64,000 nucleotides of DNA from Lepeophtheirus salmonis (taxonomy: Eukaryota > Arthropoda > Copepoda > Siphonostomatoida > Caligidae): the NCBI RefSeq assembly GCF_016086655.4, contig NC_052138.2:34607403-34671402 (forward strand), given 5' to 3'. The notes beneath the pieces were generated by a model. It ran no database searches, was not told the origin of the DNA, and worked only from the letters and a program-made list of their open reading frames with translations. Shown piece by piece: positions 12,920 through 25,199 of this stretch. Numbering within the stretch: the first letter of the stretch is position 1; every line of letters begins with the position of its first letter. The position numbers and the translations under genes are program-made.

Positions 12920-15520
12920 TGAATGAATAGGTAAAAAAATAATACAAAGTTTAAAAATATTGTAAATGTTATTTTTGCTTAAATGGTTATTATGTAATTA
13001 AATACGTTTGACTTTTTACACAGCTCACTAACTACAGTATCAAAGAATTTGCACTAACAGATTATTGAAAATGGATTAAGAGCGTTTGATAAGCCCCTTA
13101 GCAAATTTCAACATATTTTTTTAGACAAATATGCTCAATTGCATTTCCTTACAGCAGCTGGGATCACTTTTGACACCAGCAGTCTGCGAAGGGAGGTTAT
13201 ATACAACCATCATTCTAGTGCTATAATTTAGAAATTTCTTTAATATTTTGTTTTTATTTTGTGATAGAGAAAGGTCACAAAATTTATAATGACTCATCTT
13301 ACAGGAAAAATTGCTTTATTTTAGAGTTGAGAAAATGTTGCATTAGAAAGTTTTTTTTTACACTCAGAGCTATAATCTTTTCTATTATATACAAAACCGG
13401 ATTGAACATTAGTATAATAGACTATTAATTCTTGCCTATGTCCTTGTAAATATCCTTTTAACCCATCCCTTTGTCACAGCTGATTGTAGCTGATCTATTG
13501 AAACGTCATGACAATTAAACTGCTCCCCTCTAAAACATTCTTCAATTGTCATGGTTACTTTTTTTTTTTAGCTTTTTTCCTTTTTTGAGCACAGACAAAA
13601 GGCTCCGAATTAGCATCACTACATCTCACAGGTGAAATAATCCTGCCACTTTCTTTTATTAGGTATAAAAATGAGCCGTATAATCCTTATTAACATACCA
13701 TCAATAAGAAATAGTTTTCACCTTTTCTGAACTCTGAAGAAAAAAAATACCGTATATATGAAATAAAATGACAGTGGAAAAAGCAATTTATGTTAAAACA
13801 TTCAACAGTGCATAAAAAAAATTAGCATTTTAATGGTCTTAAAAATGTCAGTTCCAAAAGGGATCATTAAAATTGTAAATTCTTACATGAGACATGGTCC
13901 CATCCAAGGATCTAACCGTTACAAGAAATTATGTTATTGTTAAAAGAAAAACAGGAAAATATTTAAGTTATTTAAATACCTGAAACTCTCTTATGATTTA
14001 CAATTTAGATCTTTATCAAATACACGTAGGTACACTTGTATAAACTATCAACTTCCCTCTGTAAATTTCGTGGGAATTGGTTTCCATAATAAATCTAAAT
14101 TAGGGAGTATCAGCTCATACTCCAAAATTTCATCTAAAGTTTGCTAAATATAAGAAAACTTTATATTAAAATTAAGCATAAAATAGTTCTTTTTTAAGTC
14201 ATTAAAAAGTTGGGTATTAAAGGTAAAAAGATATGATACTAGAATGTAGAACAGATGGCAAGCAGTTTTTTTTACTTTTGATAAAATATCTTATCTTTCT
14301 TGTAATAATCACTTAAAAAGAGTAACAATTTCTTTTAAACGTTGCTTGATTTGATAAATTTCCCATATATTGACATTGTCTTTTTACTCATCGTAACAAT
14401 TTGTTTGCCACAATATAAATTTGTTTCATAGAATATAAGTTTATTTTTTCCCGCCCAAACACAAGGGAGTATGTACCTTTACAATAAGCTTTTGTAGGTA
14501 AAAGTTTATTTTTGAACAAAAAATTTTGTCACATAATTCTGGCGCTTGGGGCAGATAAATTATTAGCCATCAAACTATTAACTGGACAGTTTTTATTTTT
14601 TAATGAGCCCCTGCGCAAAAATTAAAGATAATTATTCCTTAAGCTTTACAAACAACATTTTCGATCCAGGCACTTCTAATTTCAAGCTGTAGTCTATTGC
14701 TATATGGGCAAGTATTTCTTGTGTACGATAAGTTTTCATAAAAATGCCAAGAGTATTTCATAGAGTGGTAGAAAGACCGAGTTCACATATACCTCAAAGA
14801 TAACCTGGAGCTTGGAGCAAAAACAAAAGTAACTTATTCCAAGTCTATAAAGTAGATTTTTTTTAATTGGAGTATATTCGTTTATTAATTTTGGAAGCTT
14901 TAAAAAAAAGTGGCAAAACAAAGAACAAAGGCTCAATATTTGTACAAAGTGGTCGTTGTAGAGCAACTTTGTTTTTGTCTGCTAGGGGCGTCGAGTATAC
15001 TAGAATATTATTGCACAACTATACGTACAGTCTCTATGAATTTACTCATCTAATTTAAATTGACAAGGTAAATTTGCCGAACGGAAAAAAAGTTGCATAA
15101 GGAAAAATGAAAAAAAAAAAAAAATGAAGTGATGTCATCTGCGGTATCAAAAAATCGACATCTTGCACGGGAAGAAATGATAACTCCAAGCGTTTTTTGC
15201 AGCTTAGTTTTAAAACTTTACTCATACAGATACATTCAGTTCTATAAATATATATGCGTTAAAATATAAGACTGGATCAACAAAAAATCCTCCACTTATG
15301 ACTGCATTGTATGATTACCAACTTGTTTGTTTAAATTCATTTTATAGAAAAATCAAGAAAATGTGATATGCTAAATGAAACTGAATCTAGATAGACAAAT
15401 CGAGGTTCTCGGTTTATTTAGAATTGGAAGAGTTTTTCAAATTTGATGTAATAGTTTGGGAAAAAGTCATTTTGTATTTTTGCCTTTAATTCAATGTTTT
15501 ATAAGAAGTGTTACAATCAT
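12920..15520. other. AT-rich sequence with one shared repeat patch
   Basis: No gene. The stretch 13470-13550 holds words shared with 49385-49450 (CTAAAACATTCTTCA-type) and with 54408-54432 (CAGCTGATTGTAGCTGATCTA). Opposed short open frames at 14736-15058 have no motif. Confidence 0.45.
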
Positions 15521-15525
15521 CTGAT

Positions 15526-15865
15526 TTAAGCCAAGGATACCTTGTTCTGTTGGATAACTTGTTGCCAACACGAATCCAACTTCATAAACGTCCTTCTCGT
15601 AGAAGCCTTTGTCCTTATTGGCAAAAATTTGAACAACCAATTTTCACAGGCCTCTATTGAGGTCAAATTCGTACCTCAAAGCCTGTTGGCCATAGATAGT
15701 AACAAGTGGTAGTCACTTGGTATGAAGTCTGGACTTTATGATGATGTATAAGAACTTCCCATCCGAGGTACTTCTGGGGTGTCATCAAAGATGTGTACGT
15801 CTTGTATTGTTTTGATGATGTATTGTTGTATCTTATTTAGCTGTTCGATCACCAGCTTCAAACTT
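15526..15865 (-). pseudogene. DD34D-type mariner transposase relic, C-terminal part
   Basis: Minus-strand reading from about 15790 gives YTSS, a stop, SPDFIPSDYHLLLSMANRL, a stop, then GTNLTSIEACENW. This is the mariner block SPDLAPSDYHLFLSM, which in the mauritiana/irritans type holds the third catalytic aspartate. A frameshift joins it to a tail ending WQQVIQQNKVSLA and TAA at 15526-15528. The family tail normally reads RWQQVIEQNG.YL. Only the C-terminal third remains, with two in-frame stops and a frameshift. It is clearly a different mariner lineage from the PDLNPLD-type relics in this window. Confidence 0.75.
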
Positions 15866-16139
15866 TCGAGATTTTATTACAGAAGAGGCCAGAATTGAGC
15901 GGGGGGGGGCGGAAATAAAAAAATCGCTCGAACCAATGTTTTGTAACACAAACAGAAAAAGTATAGGCCTAGTATACATCGCAAATTTAATCAATATTAT
16001 AGTTTAAATATTTAGTTTTAGGGTTGAACTTATATCCAAATTCGGGTTTTTTTACATTTAAATACATTCAAAAGTAGAATCTGGATCAAAATACAAAACA
16101 AAATGATAACCAAACAATCAAAAACCTAAAATGAACTAA

Positions 16140-16495
16140 ATTGGTTTGTAAATCTTTTTTAAATATTTTCCTTATAGTCTTATTGTATTGCAAAGAGAGA
16201 GTTGGGAAGTGTTTAATCTCTCTCCCAGCCATCGTTCAAGAATCTTTGTGTCCCAGGGAAGATATTCTAAGGAATAAAGCTGGATATCTTGCTACAGCTG
16301 CCCATAAAATGATCCTCCATTCCTAAGCCTGTAGCGGTTTCTACGATGTCATCTTCTGTGCAATTAGAGCCTTTGCATTGAGAATGGGGAGCTCTATTGC
16401 TTTAGCATCTGAGGTAGTCCTGCGTCCTCCGAGTTCAAAAAGGATATTACCCTTCCAAGCATTCGACGTGTTTTTTGAGATGTCTTTCAGAATAA
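16140..16495 (-). other. Coding-like but unidentified stretch
   Basis: Composition is nearer to balanced than the flanks. The minus strand is open from about 16490 except for three stops near 16357, 16324 and 16232, with phrases such as KGNILFELGGRRTTSDAKA and WAAVARYPALFLRISSLGH. The GGRRTTSDAK stretch vaguely recalls the GRP/GRK linker of Tc1/mariner DNA-binding domains, but I cannot place it. The plus strand is also open (16141-16326). It is most likely another decayed element, or an old gene fragment. Confidence 0.3.
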
Positions 16496-16499
16496 ATTT

Positions 16500-17990
16500 T
16501 TATTATTTTTAATAAAAATTTATATGAAATATTCGTCCCTTGACGTGAAGTTTGGGAATCAATTAAGTACAAATCATTTTTAACAAGGTTGCGTGTATTA
16601 TATAAAATAATAGCTACGCTCTTACTTTTTTCTAAGTACTGTTGTCCGCCTCAGTCCTCACATTGAAAAAAAAATGTAGAATCCAAGAGATAAAAAGGAA
16701 AATCAAAGGAAGGACTTTTTAATCAAAATAATAAATAAATTTCAATAAATCTCATTTAAAAATTGCGAAATATTTAAAGAAATCCTAAACAGGACATTAT
16801 CAAGATAAATAAGGAATTGCAGATAATCTGATTGAGTACTTCTTGAGTATACTATAAAGTTTTGGGCGAAAAAAATTGTAAATTCAAATGAATAGGAAGT
16901 ATTTATATATGTCCAAGAGTGTATAACATCCCAGTTCACTCATGTAGGGTCAATCCAAGGAGTCAGTCTATTCCTAAATACAACAATCTATTATAGTTAA
17001 ACGGTTTTAACTCCTATAAACTACAATACTACTCAACTGAGATTGGATATTTTTACGTCTTTGATCCCTGAGGTAAGGCAGTTGTTTTATTCGATGTTCA
17101 GCTGAGAATAATACAATTAATTACTTACAAACTTTGTATACTTTGTCATTAGTACTCCTAAGATCTGTTTGTGGATTTCGGTTTGTTAAATTATTTGAAA
17201 ACAATAACATCTGAGTAATTAATATTTACAGTACTGTTGGATTAATTATAACTGTTCAAAAAATTACTTAAAAAAGTGTGTTGAAGTTTAATTTACAACG
17301 GCAATATTTTTTCAACGTCTACCAATATTATGATTTTCTTCAATAAAATATGATATAATAAACAGTTGGCAATTTTACACGTGTTGATTTCCATTTGCTT
17401 CTACACATCATCACTCTTTTTGCATGTACATATAATCTAAAACAATTGCAAAATGTATTTGCAATTAATTCTTTTTGCAATTTATACTTATATCAAATTA
17501 CATGGATACAATCGTTGTTATCTTGTTCCATTATGTGTTGAAGTTAATTTGTGACCCATCTACACAAAAGTAATATAGAATGATTTTTCTTAGAGTTTGT
17601 TTTGTTATTTATAGAAGTTCAAACTTATAAAGAACTTATGAATGAGTCCCATAAAATATATGATTGAAAGGATATACGTAACCCATCAAAATTAAATTGG
17701 AATGATTTATTTGATACTAAATAACATTAAATGTTTTCTTTGATGAATTTTATTTTAATGGACCATTTGAATGCACCTTAATGTCACTTAAATGGGCACA
17801 AAATAATCGTCCCAATGAAATACTTATTAATCGATAGATTATATTTCAAAGACGATATGGGAGTAAAATTACAATCAATAAATGGTTCCATACAATAGAT
17901 AACATTTTTGGAATATCTCAACTCATACCATAAATTTGAATACAATGGCTATAAATGGCCGACATATATCATATCTATAAAATATTGGAC
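16500..17990. other. AT-rich sequence, nothing recognised
   Basis: No supported gene, repeat copy or RNA in this stretch. Confidence 0.5.
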
Positions 17991-17998
17991 TATATGTA

Positions 17999-18581
17999 CA
18001 GAGTGGAGACCCAAAACTTGCAGCAGCATATAATGACGATTTTATCACCGTTATTTTTTAAAACAAAGTTTATTTACGCATCTAAATGACATATGAAACA
18101 AAAATAAACTTTTTATTCCATCACTCTCAGTGTATAAATGTTGGAGCAGCAACAAAAAAGGCAACACAGTTACAATCTCCTCCGTACCAATGACAGTGCT
18201 GAAAAGGCTACAGAGACCGTTGGCACCTCAAACATCAAGAAATCCATTACAGTTACATACAGTCAAGAAGAACCAAAACAATTATGCAGCAAAAATATGG
18301 CTGACTTCTAGCCTGCCTCTATGTAGCCTCCTCCAGCCCTGACCTAAAGTCCCTGGACGTTAGAGTTTGGGAGATCTTGCATAAGAATATCTGCTGCACC
18401 TCTCTTCCAAATTTGGATTCTCTCTGAACTGCCATCATAACGGCGTGTTATGTCATGAACATGACCTTCAAGAGCTATCAATCTATTCGCCGATGTTTTG
18501 AGGGTGTTATTGCAAGTGAAGGAAGATATATTAAATAAGAAATAAAATATTTAAACATATCACAAACTGGTTTTGAGTTGC
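17999..18581 (+). mobile_element. Internally deleted mariner element, copy 2
   Basis: After a TA at 17997-17998 the left end reads CAGAGTGGAGACCCAAAAC. The right end near 18581 (GGTTTTGAGTTGCA) matches the position and form of the better preserved right end of the inverted copy at 20231 (GGTTTAACTCTG in reverse complement). Length and layout equal those of copy 1 at 12334. Just outside, 18632-18675 carries a short direct duplication of TCAGGA(C/T)ACT(G/A)CAAGTTTT. Confidence 0.68.
18160..18540 (+). pseudogene. Mariner transposase C-terminal relic inside copy 2
   Basis: Fragmented frames give a block equivalent to LWPPSSPDLKSLDVRVWEIL (near 18310-18375), then a segment with NSL..AIITA and a tail with FEGVIASEG before the TAA. 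The order matches the relic in copy 1, but more frameshifts and stops are present. The first and second catalytic residues are absent in both copies. Confidence 0.6.
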
Positions 18582-18589
18582 ATTTTCTT

Positions 18590-20225
18590 GGTTCCATAAA
18601 GATTAAGTTATTTTGTAAAGTAATCAGGACACTGCAAGTTTTTGTGTAAATTCATCAGGATACTACAAGTTTTGTTGTGCCCATTCGGCTTATGAAATGT
18701 AAACAGACTAAGTTGTACAATAAGCCTTTTCTTGATTTTTGTTCAAGATTGTTTTGTGATTTATACATAGTTAATTTATAACTTATTTGAAGACTTCAAA
18801 TAGATTTTAGTGACAGGCATGAATTACTGTCCATTAGAAAGTATGTTTATGAAGAGATATGATATCGATATGCCTCTTTGAAGTATTTATGTACATCTTG
18901 AAGAATTATTCGTATCATATTCAATTATTGAAGGCATTCACTTAAATACAATGCATTTCGATGAACGTACATAGCGAATGCATTAAGCAATGTTTATTTT
19001 TATCAATTTCGTTATCAAAGCATACTTACTAATACATGCATGTCTGCACGTGACTTTGTAAAAGATAAATAACTCCTATTTATTAGTTTTGTCTCGATAA
19101 CAACGTTGATTGTTGAATGCGAATTAGCTCTGGTTTATGTGTAAACATTTCCAACGATTATTAACCATCGTGTGATCTTTACTTTTAATCAACACACGTT
19201 GTCTTAAGAGTAAAGCTGATTCGTTTTCAAAAAACACCATAAAACAAAGTTTGAGATAAATTATATTATTCAAAATTAGTCAACAAAATTATAACTTACT
19301 TTTCCATTAAATACTTAGACATGTACAATTATAATGGAAAAAAATATTCGATATAGATCCAAGTCACATGAAAAATATACTTTTAGTTAAAGTATAACTT
19401 ATTCGATGAATTATATATAGAGTACCTTCAACTCCCTGGGTCCAAAAGATTAAATGTTCCCTCATCACCAAATTTATTAACGCCTGCCAATATGAAGAAC
19501 TTAATGTTGCTTAAAGGTTAGTCCGGGTTTTCAAATTCTGGCCATCTACAAAAACCTTCTAAATTTATCCGTTATATATTTTTGGAGTCATGAATAAACA
19601 AGATGGGGAAACGATGCTGGAATGAGGCATGACATACTTAATGGGATTACGAGCAATTGTTTTCAGTTTAGGTTGACAGTTCATTTCTTCTTTATTACTA
19701 TATTAATACAAAATTTGCCATGACTAGAGTTTAATAAAAAAATGTAATATAAAAAATTTATCTTTACTCATATAAAGCAAAAATTAATTTTTTTGTCTCT
19801 ATCTTTTAATTTTCATGCCAACTCAATAAATTTCTTAAAAAAAGAACTGAATATTTATATTATCAACAAGAAATTGTAGATGTGACAAACAAAAAATGAG
19901 GTCAATAATTTATAATGAAGAATTTTTTTCTTTTGTGAAATTAGACAGGTTTGATTGTTAAAAAAAAAGTATATTTGCCTATTTTATTTTATGTATTTAT
20001 AATTAGATATTTATTTAGTTTTAGAATGGATGATTAGTTTTAATTCAATCACGTATTGACCCTTAAATATCCATATTTACTCTTTGGTATCCATTTATGA
20101 CTCATTGCAAAATATGATTTATATTACGAGGTGTCTTCTTTAGCAAGGCATTCCCCATAATAAAATCGATTACATATATATGAATTAAGGGATTTATATC
20201 CAAAATATCAATAAGTTACGCTATA
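18590..20225. other. AT-rich sequence, nothing recognised
   Basis: Nothing supportable. The part 19430-19660 is a little richer in G and C and could be a further transposon scrap, but its translations match nothing I know. Confidence 0.45.
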
Positions 20226-20230
20226 ATATA

Positions 20231-20425
20231 CAGAGTTAAACCAATTTATGATATGTTTAAATATTTAGCCGTATTTTCATTCAATATGTCCTCCTTCACA
20301 AGCAATCACAGCAACTCGGATTGAATTCCCATTTAGATGAGAGGTGTGGCAAACATTATTTTCCAAGACCCTTCAAATAGCAAAGTATAAAGGGGTTGGT
20401 CAGTTCTAGAGGCAAATGGTTCATA
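20231..20425 (-). mobile_element. Fragment of the same deleted mariner family, inverted
   Basis: Reading the minus strand, a phrase SVLENNVCHTSHLNGNSI runs into RVAVIACEGGHIE and a stop, then an element end ACTCTG next to TATA at 20227-20230. The tail equals that of the relics at 12.8 and 18.5 kb. The segment between NSL and RRVEAVIA has been lost, so this copy carries an extra internal deletion. The other end was not found. Confidence 0.62.
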
Positions 20426-20429
20426 ACAT

Positions 20430-22125
20430 ATATGCATCTGTCCCTGTAGTCAGGGGCAGATGCTACAAATAAAAAGTTAGGTTTGAATTAGAAATTAAGA
20501 AAAACAGACTTTACAATATATTTTTTGAATAAAAAATAACTAGACTTGTCATGTAATGGAATCATCAAACTTCATTGTATTAAATCAGATTAAATACCAG
20601 ATTTGTACGATAAATTACAGATTAGTATGTCATAAAATGATACTTGTAGTAAATGACTTTGTAGTGACAAACGTTTAAATATCTCAAATTCATCTTCAAG
20701 AAAATAAAATTGGATTTGATAAAACCATATCAACTAATGGAAAAAGAGTCAATAATTCAAATGATATCATTTACAGCGAAAACTAAGAGAAAATAACTGT
20801 TTTATCGCCAACTATATAAAATAAACTTATAATCTTTCAAAAATGACTTTTACTGCTCAAAATTATTTTTCATTCAATATATCGAATAAAAGTTGACAAA
20901 AGTTATTGATTTTCTTAACAATAACCTGCAATATACAAAGTGCAGTAACTTAACTTTTTTTTTTTGTAACGTCTGGTAATCAGAGTCCAGAAGTAATGGC
21001 TGATTAAGTGAGATATCACTTGGGTTTTCCCAGTTTTTATTGGTGCAATTAATGAAAATAAGTTAATTGCTTCAATTTCTAATATACAAAAAACAAATTC
21101 TTCAATTCATTTTTATAATTTGAAATATGCATAATTCTTTAAAAGCAAATACCTCCACAAATAATGATGTTAGAAAACTTTTTTTAGAAAGATCAGAAGA
21201 ATCATTAAAAAATTAAAATTTGTATAATTTGTTGAAATTAAGTCATTGGATCCAAGTTTATTTTTAAAAAAACCAACAGTTTTCTTCCTTTATAAAATAG
21301 CCAAACCCTAGTTATTTAATTAACTAATAATTCATAATTAATTAATTAAATACTTATATAATTAAATGTTACATATTTTTGTATAAAATAACTATCCCTT
21401 TAAATCCTCTAAGTGAAAAGTTTTTTAAAGAGAAACAAAAATGGAAAAATTCACTATTATGAAAATATCGCGGTTCGGTTAATTGAGTGTAAAGACACTG
21501 TGTTACGTTATTTACTTGATATGATTTTCAAAACTTTTATATTAACGGCGTACTATGACTACAATCATAATTTTACCGCTGTATTTGTGTTTATTTGCTA
21601 CTGTCTAACAGTAATATTTAACCAAAAACATTCTATTTTAATCTCCATATATTTTTTATTATTTTATTCCATTCCAAAACTCATTTCTTTTCTGGCAAGT
21701 ACACACTTAAGTATATAAATAAGTGTGAAATTAATGATAAACAACCAGCTTTCTATATCAATTCATCAAATCTGTCTCAAAAAATATATTCCAAAATTAA
21801 TAAAAGCCTTAATTTAATAAACATAACTTTTAAAAAATCATATTCATATATGTACATTCATATGATAGAACATAAAGAATAATTTAAAATTAACAATGGC
21901 TCATAAATCAAAAGAAGCTCTCAAGGATATACACATATGAAGTTCCTATTCCTCCCATTTCATTTTTTTCCTTCTTCATTGTTTCGATGGGGGTCAACTC
22001 ATCATTAGGGATTCATTATATAATCATTGTATAAATTTACATTCTGAAGTATTTTTTTGTTTTGACATGTAGTTCCATGGATTAATTAATTTCAAATTAT
22101 AATAATTGAGGCACAATACCGGACA
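20430..22125. other. AT-rich sequence, nothing recognised
   Basis: Includes a plus-strand open frame 21413-21718 of about 100 codons. Its residues are dominated by I, F, Y, N and K, it has a hydrophobic end and no motif, and the AT content makes a chance frame likely. Confidence 0.45.
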
Positions 22126-22129
22126 TTTT

Positions 22130-22340
22130 AAGTGAAGGACTTAAAAATGTATTATTTCTATGAAAAATCAGCATGGTGATACATTGCTAACACAAAGATA
22201 CCTTTAGTATTTGTTGTCAGCTGTTCATTCCCTCCTCTGAATTGATATGCCATGGATATTTCATAATGTATTATTTTTAATAAATAAAGGAATATATAAA
22301 TTATACTATACTTCTGTTCTAAATGGTTTGATAAGTTTTT
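22130..22340. repeat. Dispersed repeat shared with 56500-56640
   Basis: The stretch TTTGTTGTCAGCTGTTCATT and the following words CCTCTGAATTGATATG, CCATGGATATTTCATAAT are repeated in the same order near 56520-56580 (TTTGTTGTCAACTGTCTATT, CCTCATTTAATACATCATGG, CTATTTCATAAT). Copies are diverged. Borders were not found. Confidence 0.5.
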
Positions 22341-22403
22341 GCCATTTTGGACGCACAGTTGTTATGTGAGAGTTATTGAAAAAACATTGATGAGTTTTTT
22401 ATT

Positions 22404-22470
22404 CTATTTTTCAACATAGTCTCTTTGTGACTCTTCACACTTTTCCCAGCGAAGTTAAAGACGTCCGGGA
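22404..22470 (-). pseudogene. Mariner transposase C-terminal tail
   Basis: The minus strand reads LRWEKCEESQRDYVEK followed by a TAG at 22404-22406. Mariner transposases of the DD34D type commonly end in RWEKCIE.NGDYVE. Upstream the reading breaks down within about 30 codons. It is a short isolated tail with no ends. Confidence 0.6.
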
Positions 22471-22886
22471 TAAAGAGATGGGAACATCCCTAGAATAACT
22501 GTTACATAAAAAATACCCGGCCTAAATATATATATTGGTCATCTTATTAGTTGTATGAATAAATGACGACTACGATATAGAAATAAAATTTTATAGTTAT
22601 GATTTTAATAAAATATATCTAAGGAATTTCAATAATATGAATTACATATACGCAATTTGTTTAAGAATTGTGGGGAAATAATATGATGATAACAGTCTAT
22701 GAGTACTTACGAAGTAAATAGCAATGGGTATGATTAACTTATTTGGCTCACTATCAGATTATTTTGGCCTTCTTTCTATATCTTTTGAGAGGAAAGGTTG
22801 TGTTACACAATAAAAGTAAAGACTTTGTATAAACATATACTTTTTCTTCATTAATGAAAAAATAGCATTAGAGCAGAAAACAATGC

Positions 22887-23801
22887 TTAACAACATTAAT
22901 CCGTGTGGGTCACACACCAACTGAACTTTCAAAGCTTATTGGAGACTCAAGAAAAACTGACCACAGCTTGAAAAAGAAGTTGGAACGTGATATAAACTTT
23001 GAAAGAAAGGATTGCTCTGGTAATGGTTATACAATTAAGGCAAACATCATGAACAACCGTATTAAGCATAACCCAACCCACTCAATGAAGAATCACGAAA
23101 TAAAGATCATGGAGTCTCTCACTGACGTTAATAAAACAGTTGAAAAACTTGGTGTTCAGTCCATGGTAATGTAAGAGACCCCAATACTTTCACAGAGTAT
23201 AAATAGATCAATCTCCGTCTTCATTAAAGACTTTAAAATTATATTAAATCTTTAGCAGGGGGAATAGAGATAATATTTTCAGATGTAAAAACAGATGATA
23301 TTAAACCAGTTTAGAACCGTCATAATGATTGCTTTATAATTTTTGGTGAGACATATGATGCTGAGAGGATCATCACTATCAGAAAAAGGCCTGCGTCAGC
23401 CATGGTTGAAGTCTTTCAACAAAAATTTCTTCCTTGGGTTGAAAAAAATTACCCTGGATTTAGTATAGTATTTTATCCGGATGAAACTTCTGCACACACG
23501 GCCCAAAAACCAAAAAAATCATTCTTTACACAAAGAAATAAAAAAAAAAAAAACAATACGTACCCTAAAACAAAGTGGACACCCTACTGGCCAGATGTTA
23601 GTCTCTTCGACTATTCATTCTGTGTTCATGTTGAGATGACAGTTTGTCAAAAGCAACATGGGAGTGTGGTCGCCATGAAGACAGCTGTAAATAAGGGCTG
23701 GATTAGAATGAATCTGGACTACATATACAAAACTTGAATCGTTCGTTTTATAAAAGAGAATAGCTGCCATAGTTACAGCTGAAGATAGCATAATTGAATA
23801 A
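22887..23801 (+). pseudogene. Nearly full-length Tc1/mariner transposase pseudogene
   Basis: The N-terminal frame (22905-23174) reads GHTPTELSKLIGDSRKT, a helix-turn-helix of the transposase DNA-binding domain, and continues through a second one near NKTVEKLGVQSMVM. The catalytic part follows in other frames: IFSDVKTDDIKP for the first aspartate (normally FSDEK.F), then PASAM directly followed by VEVFQQKFLPWVEK, VFYPDETSAHTAQKPKK for the second aspartate (normally QQDGAPAHTA), and WTPYWPDVSLFDYSF for the third. The tail IAAIVTAEDSIIE ends in TAA at 23799-23801. The segment between PASAM and the QQKFLPW block is missing, an A-run near 23539 adds residues, and several stops and frameshifts occur. 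No terminal inverted repeats were located. Confidence 0.78.
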
Positions 23802-24099
23802 ACATCACTCCACTTCATTTTTTTATTATCATTATCCTTTCACATGTACAAACAATCCCATTGGAGATCAACAATTTAAATTATATAAAATCAAATTAAT
23901 ATAAAACTTAGTTATCTAAAGTCATTTAAAAAAACATCAAAGATTCCAAGGTTACTCAAAGGATGAGGTAACAATCCTCTTTATAAACTAAAATATAAAA
24001 TTTGTCTGGTTTAAAAGTCCATTGTTTCAATATAACCTGCGATTGTCTTGTTTAAACCTGCAGGAACTTAATTCTTTCTTCTTCTTTTTTAAATCAGTT

Positions 24100-24605
24100 T
24101 TAGCACGGGCAGTCAAAAGGACCAATATTCATAAGGAACGATCCAATCAGTCCTTAGTAGTGTTTGGTCGGTCCTTATGTATTCAGTCCAGTCTTATGAC
24201 CAGTTCTATTGATCCTTAGGACAGTCAGTCCTTGGGTCGGTCCTTAACACCGTTGTTCTTTGAGACCGATCCTTAGGACTGCCGGTCCTCGGAATTATTC
24301 ATAAAAATATCGATGGTTTATTAAGCAAATAAGATGTATGAAATATATTAAGATTATTCCACATATTTTGCAAAAAATATTATATCAATTTTACCTTCTT
24401 TAAGGACCGACAAGTGGGACTGGACTGGATTGAACCGCGGCCCTCGGTCCTAAATAAGGAACAATACAACACTAGTCCTTAGGACCAGTCCTTTAAGACT
24501 ACAATAGAACGGAAGGACCGACAATGTTAAGGACTGGTTCCAACGACTGATGGGATGGTCTTGAAACAGGACAGGATGTTATAAATAAGGACTAACAGAG
24601 CACTA
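24100..24605 (+). repeat. GGTCC/AAGGAC-rich interspersed repeat, copy A
   Basis: Multiple forms of (G/C)(G/A)GTCCTTAGGAC lie in both flanks of the stretch: mostly CCTTA-type words at 24149-24285 and AAGGAC-type words at 24405-24535. The middle has TCGATGGTTTATTAAGCAAATA and CCACATATTTTGCAAAA. These middle words recur at 43963-44010 plus 44666-44680, and inverted at 30230-30290. Relative to those two copies, copy A lacks about 120 bp next to the CCACATATTTTGC word. There is no coding sequence. The palindromic GTCC clusters recall foldback-type elements. The class is unknown. Confidence 0.65.
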
Positions 24606-24609
24606 AATA

Positions 24610-25108
24610 CTGGGCGCATCCTATGAAATAATTTTGTTACTAAATATTTTTTTTGAAATATGAATATGATTAGAAATATGAAGCAATTAATTAAAAATTG
24701 TACACTCTGTAAATTTTTAATTTCCACATTGTAACTACCTACAGCTTCATGATATAAAAATACTCCACACGTTAAACTCAAACCTTCTTTTAAAAAATCC
24801 CATGACATATTAATAAAATATTAAAACTTAAACACATCTTTTGTTAATATTTCTATTGAACAATAATAGAGATTTGAGTTATATGCCTATTTTCCAGGAC
24901 ACACAATTACTAATAATTCTCAAACATGAGAACACCTGAGAAAATATAAAGATCTCCAAACACCAACATTATTTGCAACTATTATTTTTTGAATGATTTG
25001 CTTTAAAAAAAGAAGACATATTTGTATACTTTTTTTTGGTTTTAATTATATTTTTGGAATGACATTTTTTTTCTATAAAAACTCCCTTATCTCTACACAA
25101 GTCTCCAC
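24610..25108. other. AT-rich sequence, nothing recognised
   Basis: An open frame on the minus strand (24527-24808) overlaps the end of the repeat and has no motif. Confidence 0.45.
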
Positions 25109-25130
25109 GTACAACGTTTGAGAAACACTG
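25109..25130 (-). mobile_element. Solo hAT-type terminus
   Basis: In reverse complement the sequence reads CAGTGTTTCTCAAACGTTG, a standard hAT terminal inverted repeat of the CAGTGGTTCTCAAAC form. The partner end upstream was not found, so the element may be deleted or too diverged. Confidence 0.45.
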
Positions 25131-25199
25131 CTCCATACTGTCTAATTTAGATGTGGGAAAAAGTCCTTATTTCAAGTCAAGTGACATTTGATACGATGT

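Noticed and set aside
21413..21718. Open frame of 101 codons on the plus strand
   Set aside because: Residues follow AT bias, there is no motif, and the flanks show no promoter or splice context that I can read. A chance frame is the simpler reading.
22404..22470. Start of a longer mariner gene extending to 23 kb
   Set aside because: The tail is on the minus strand and of another lineage than the plus-strand relic at 22.9 kb, so the two are independent.
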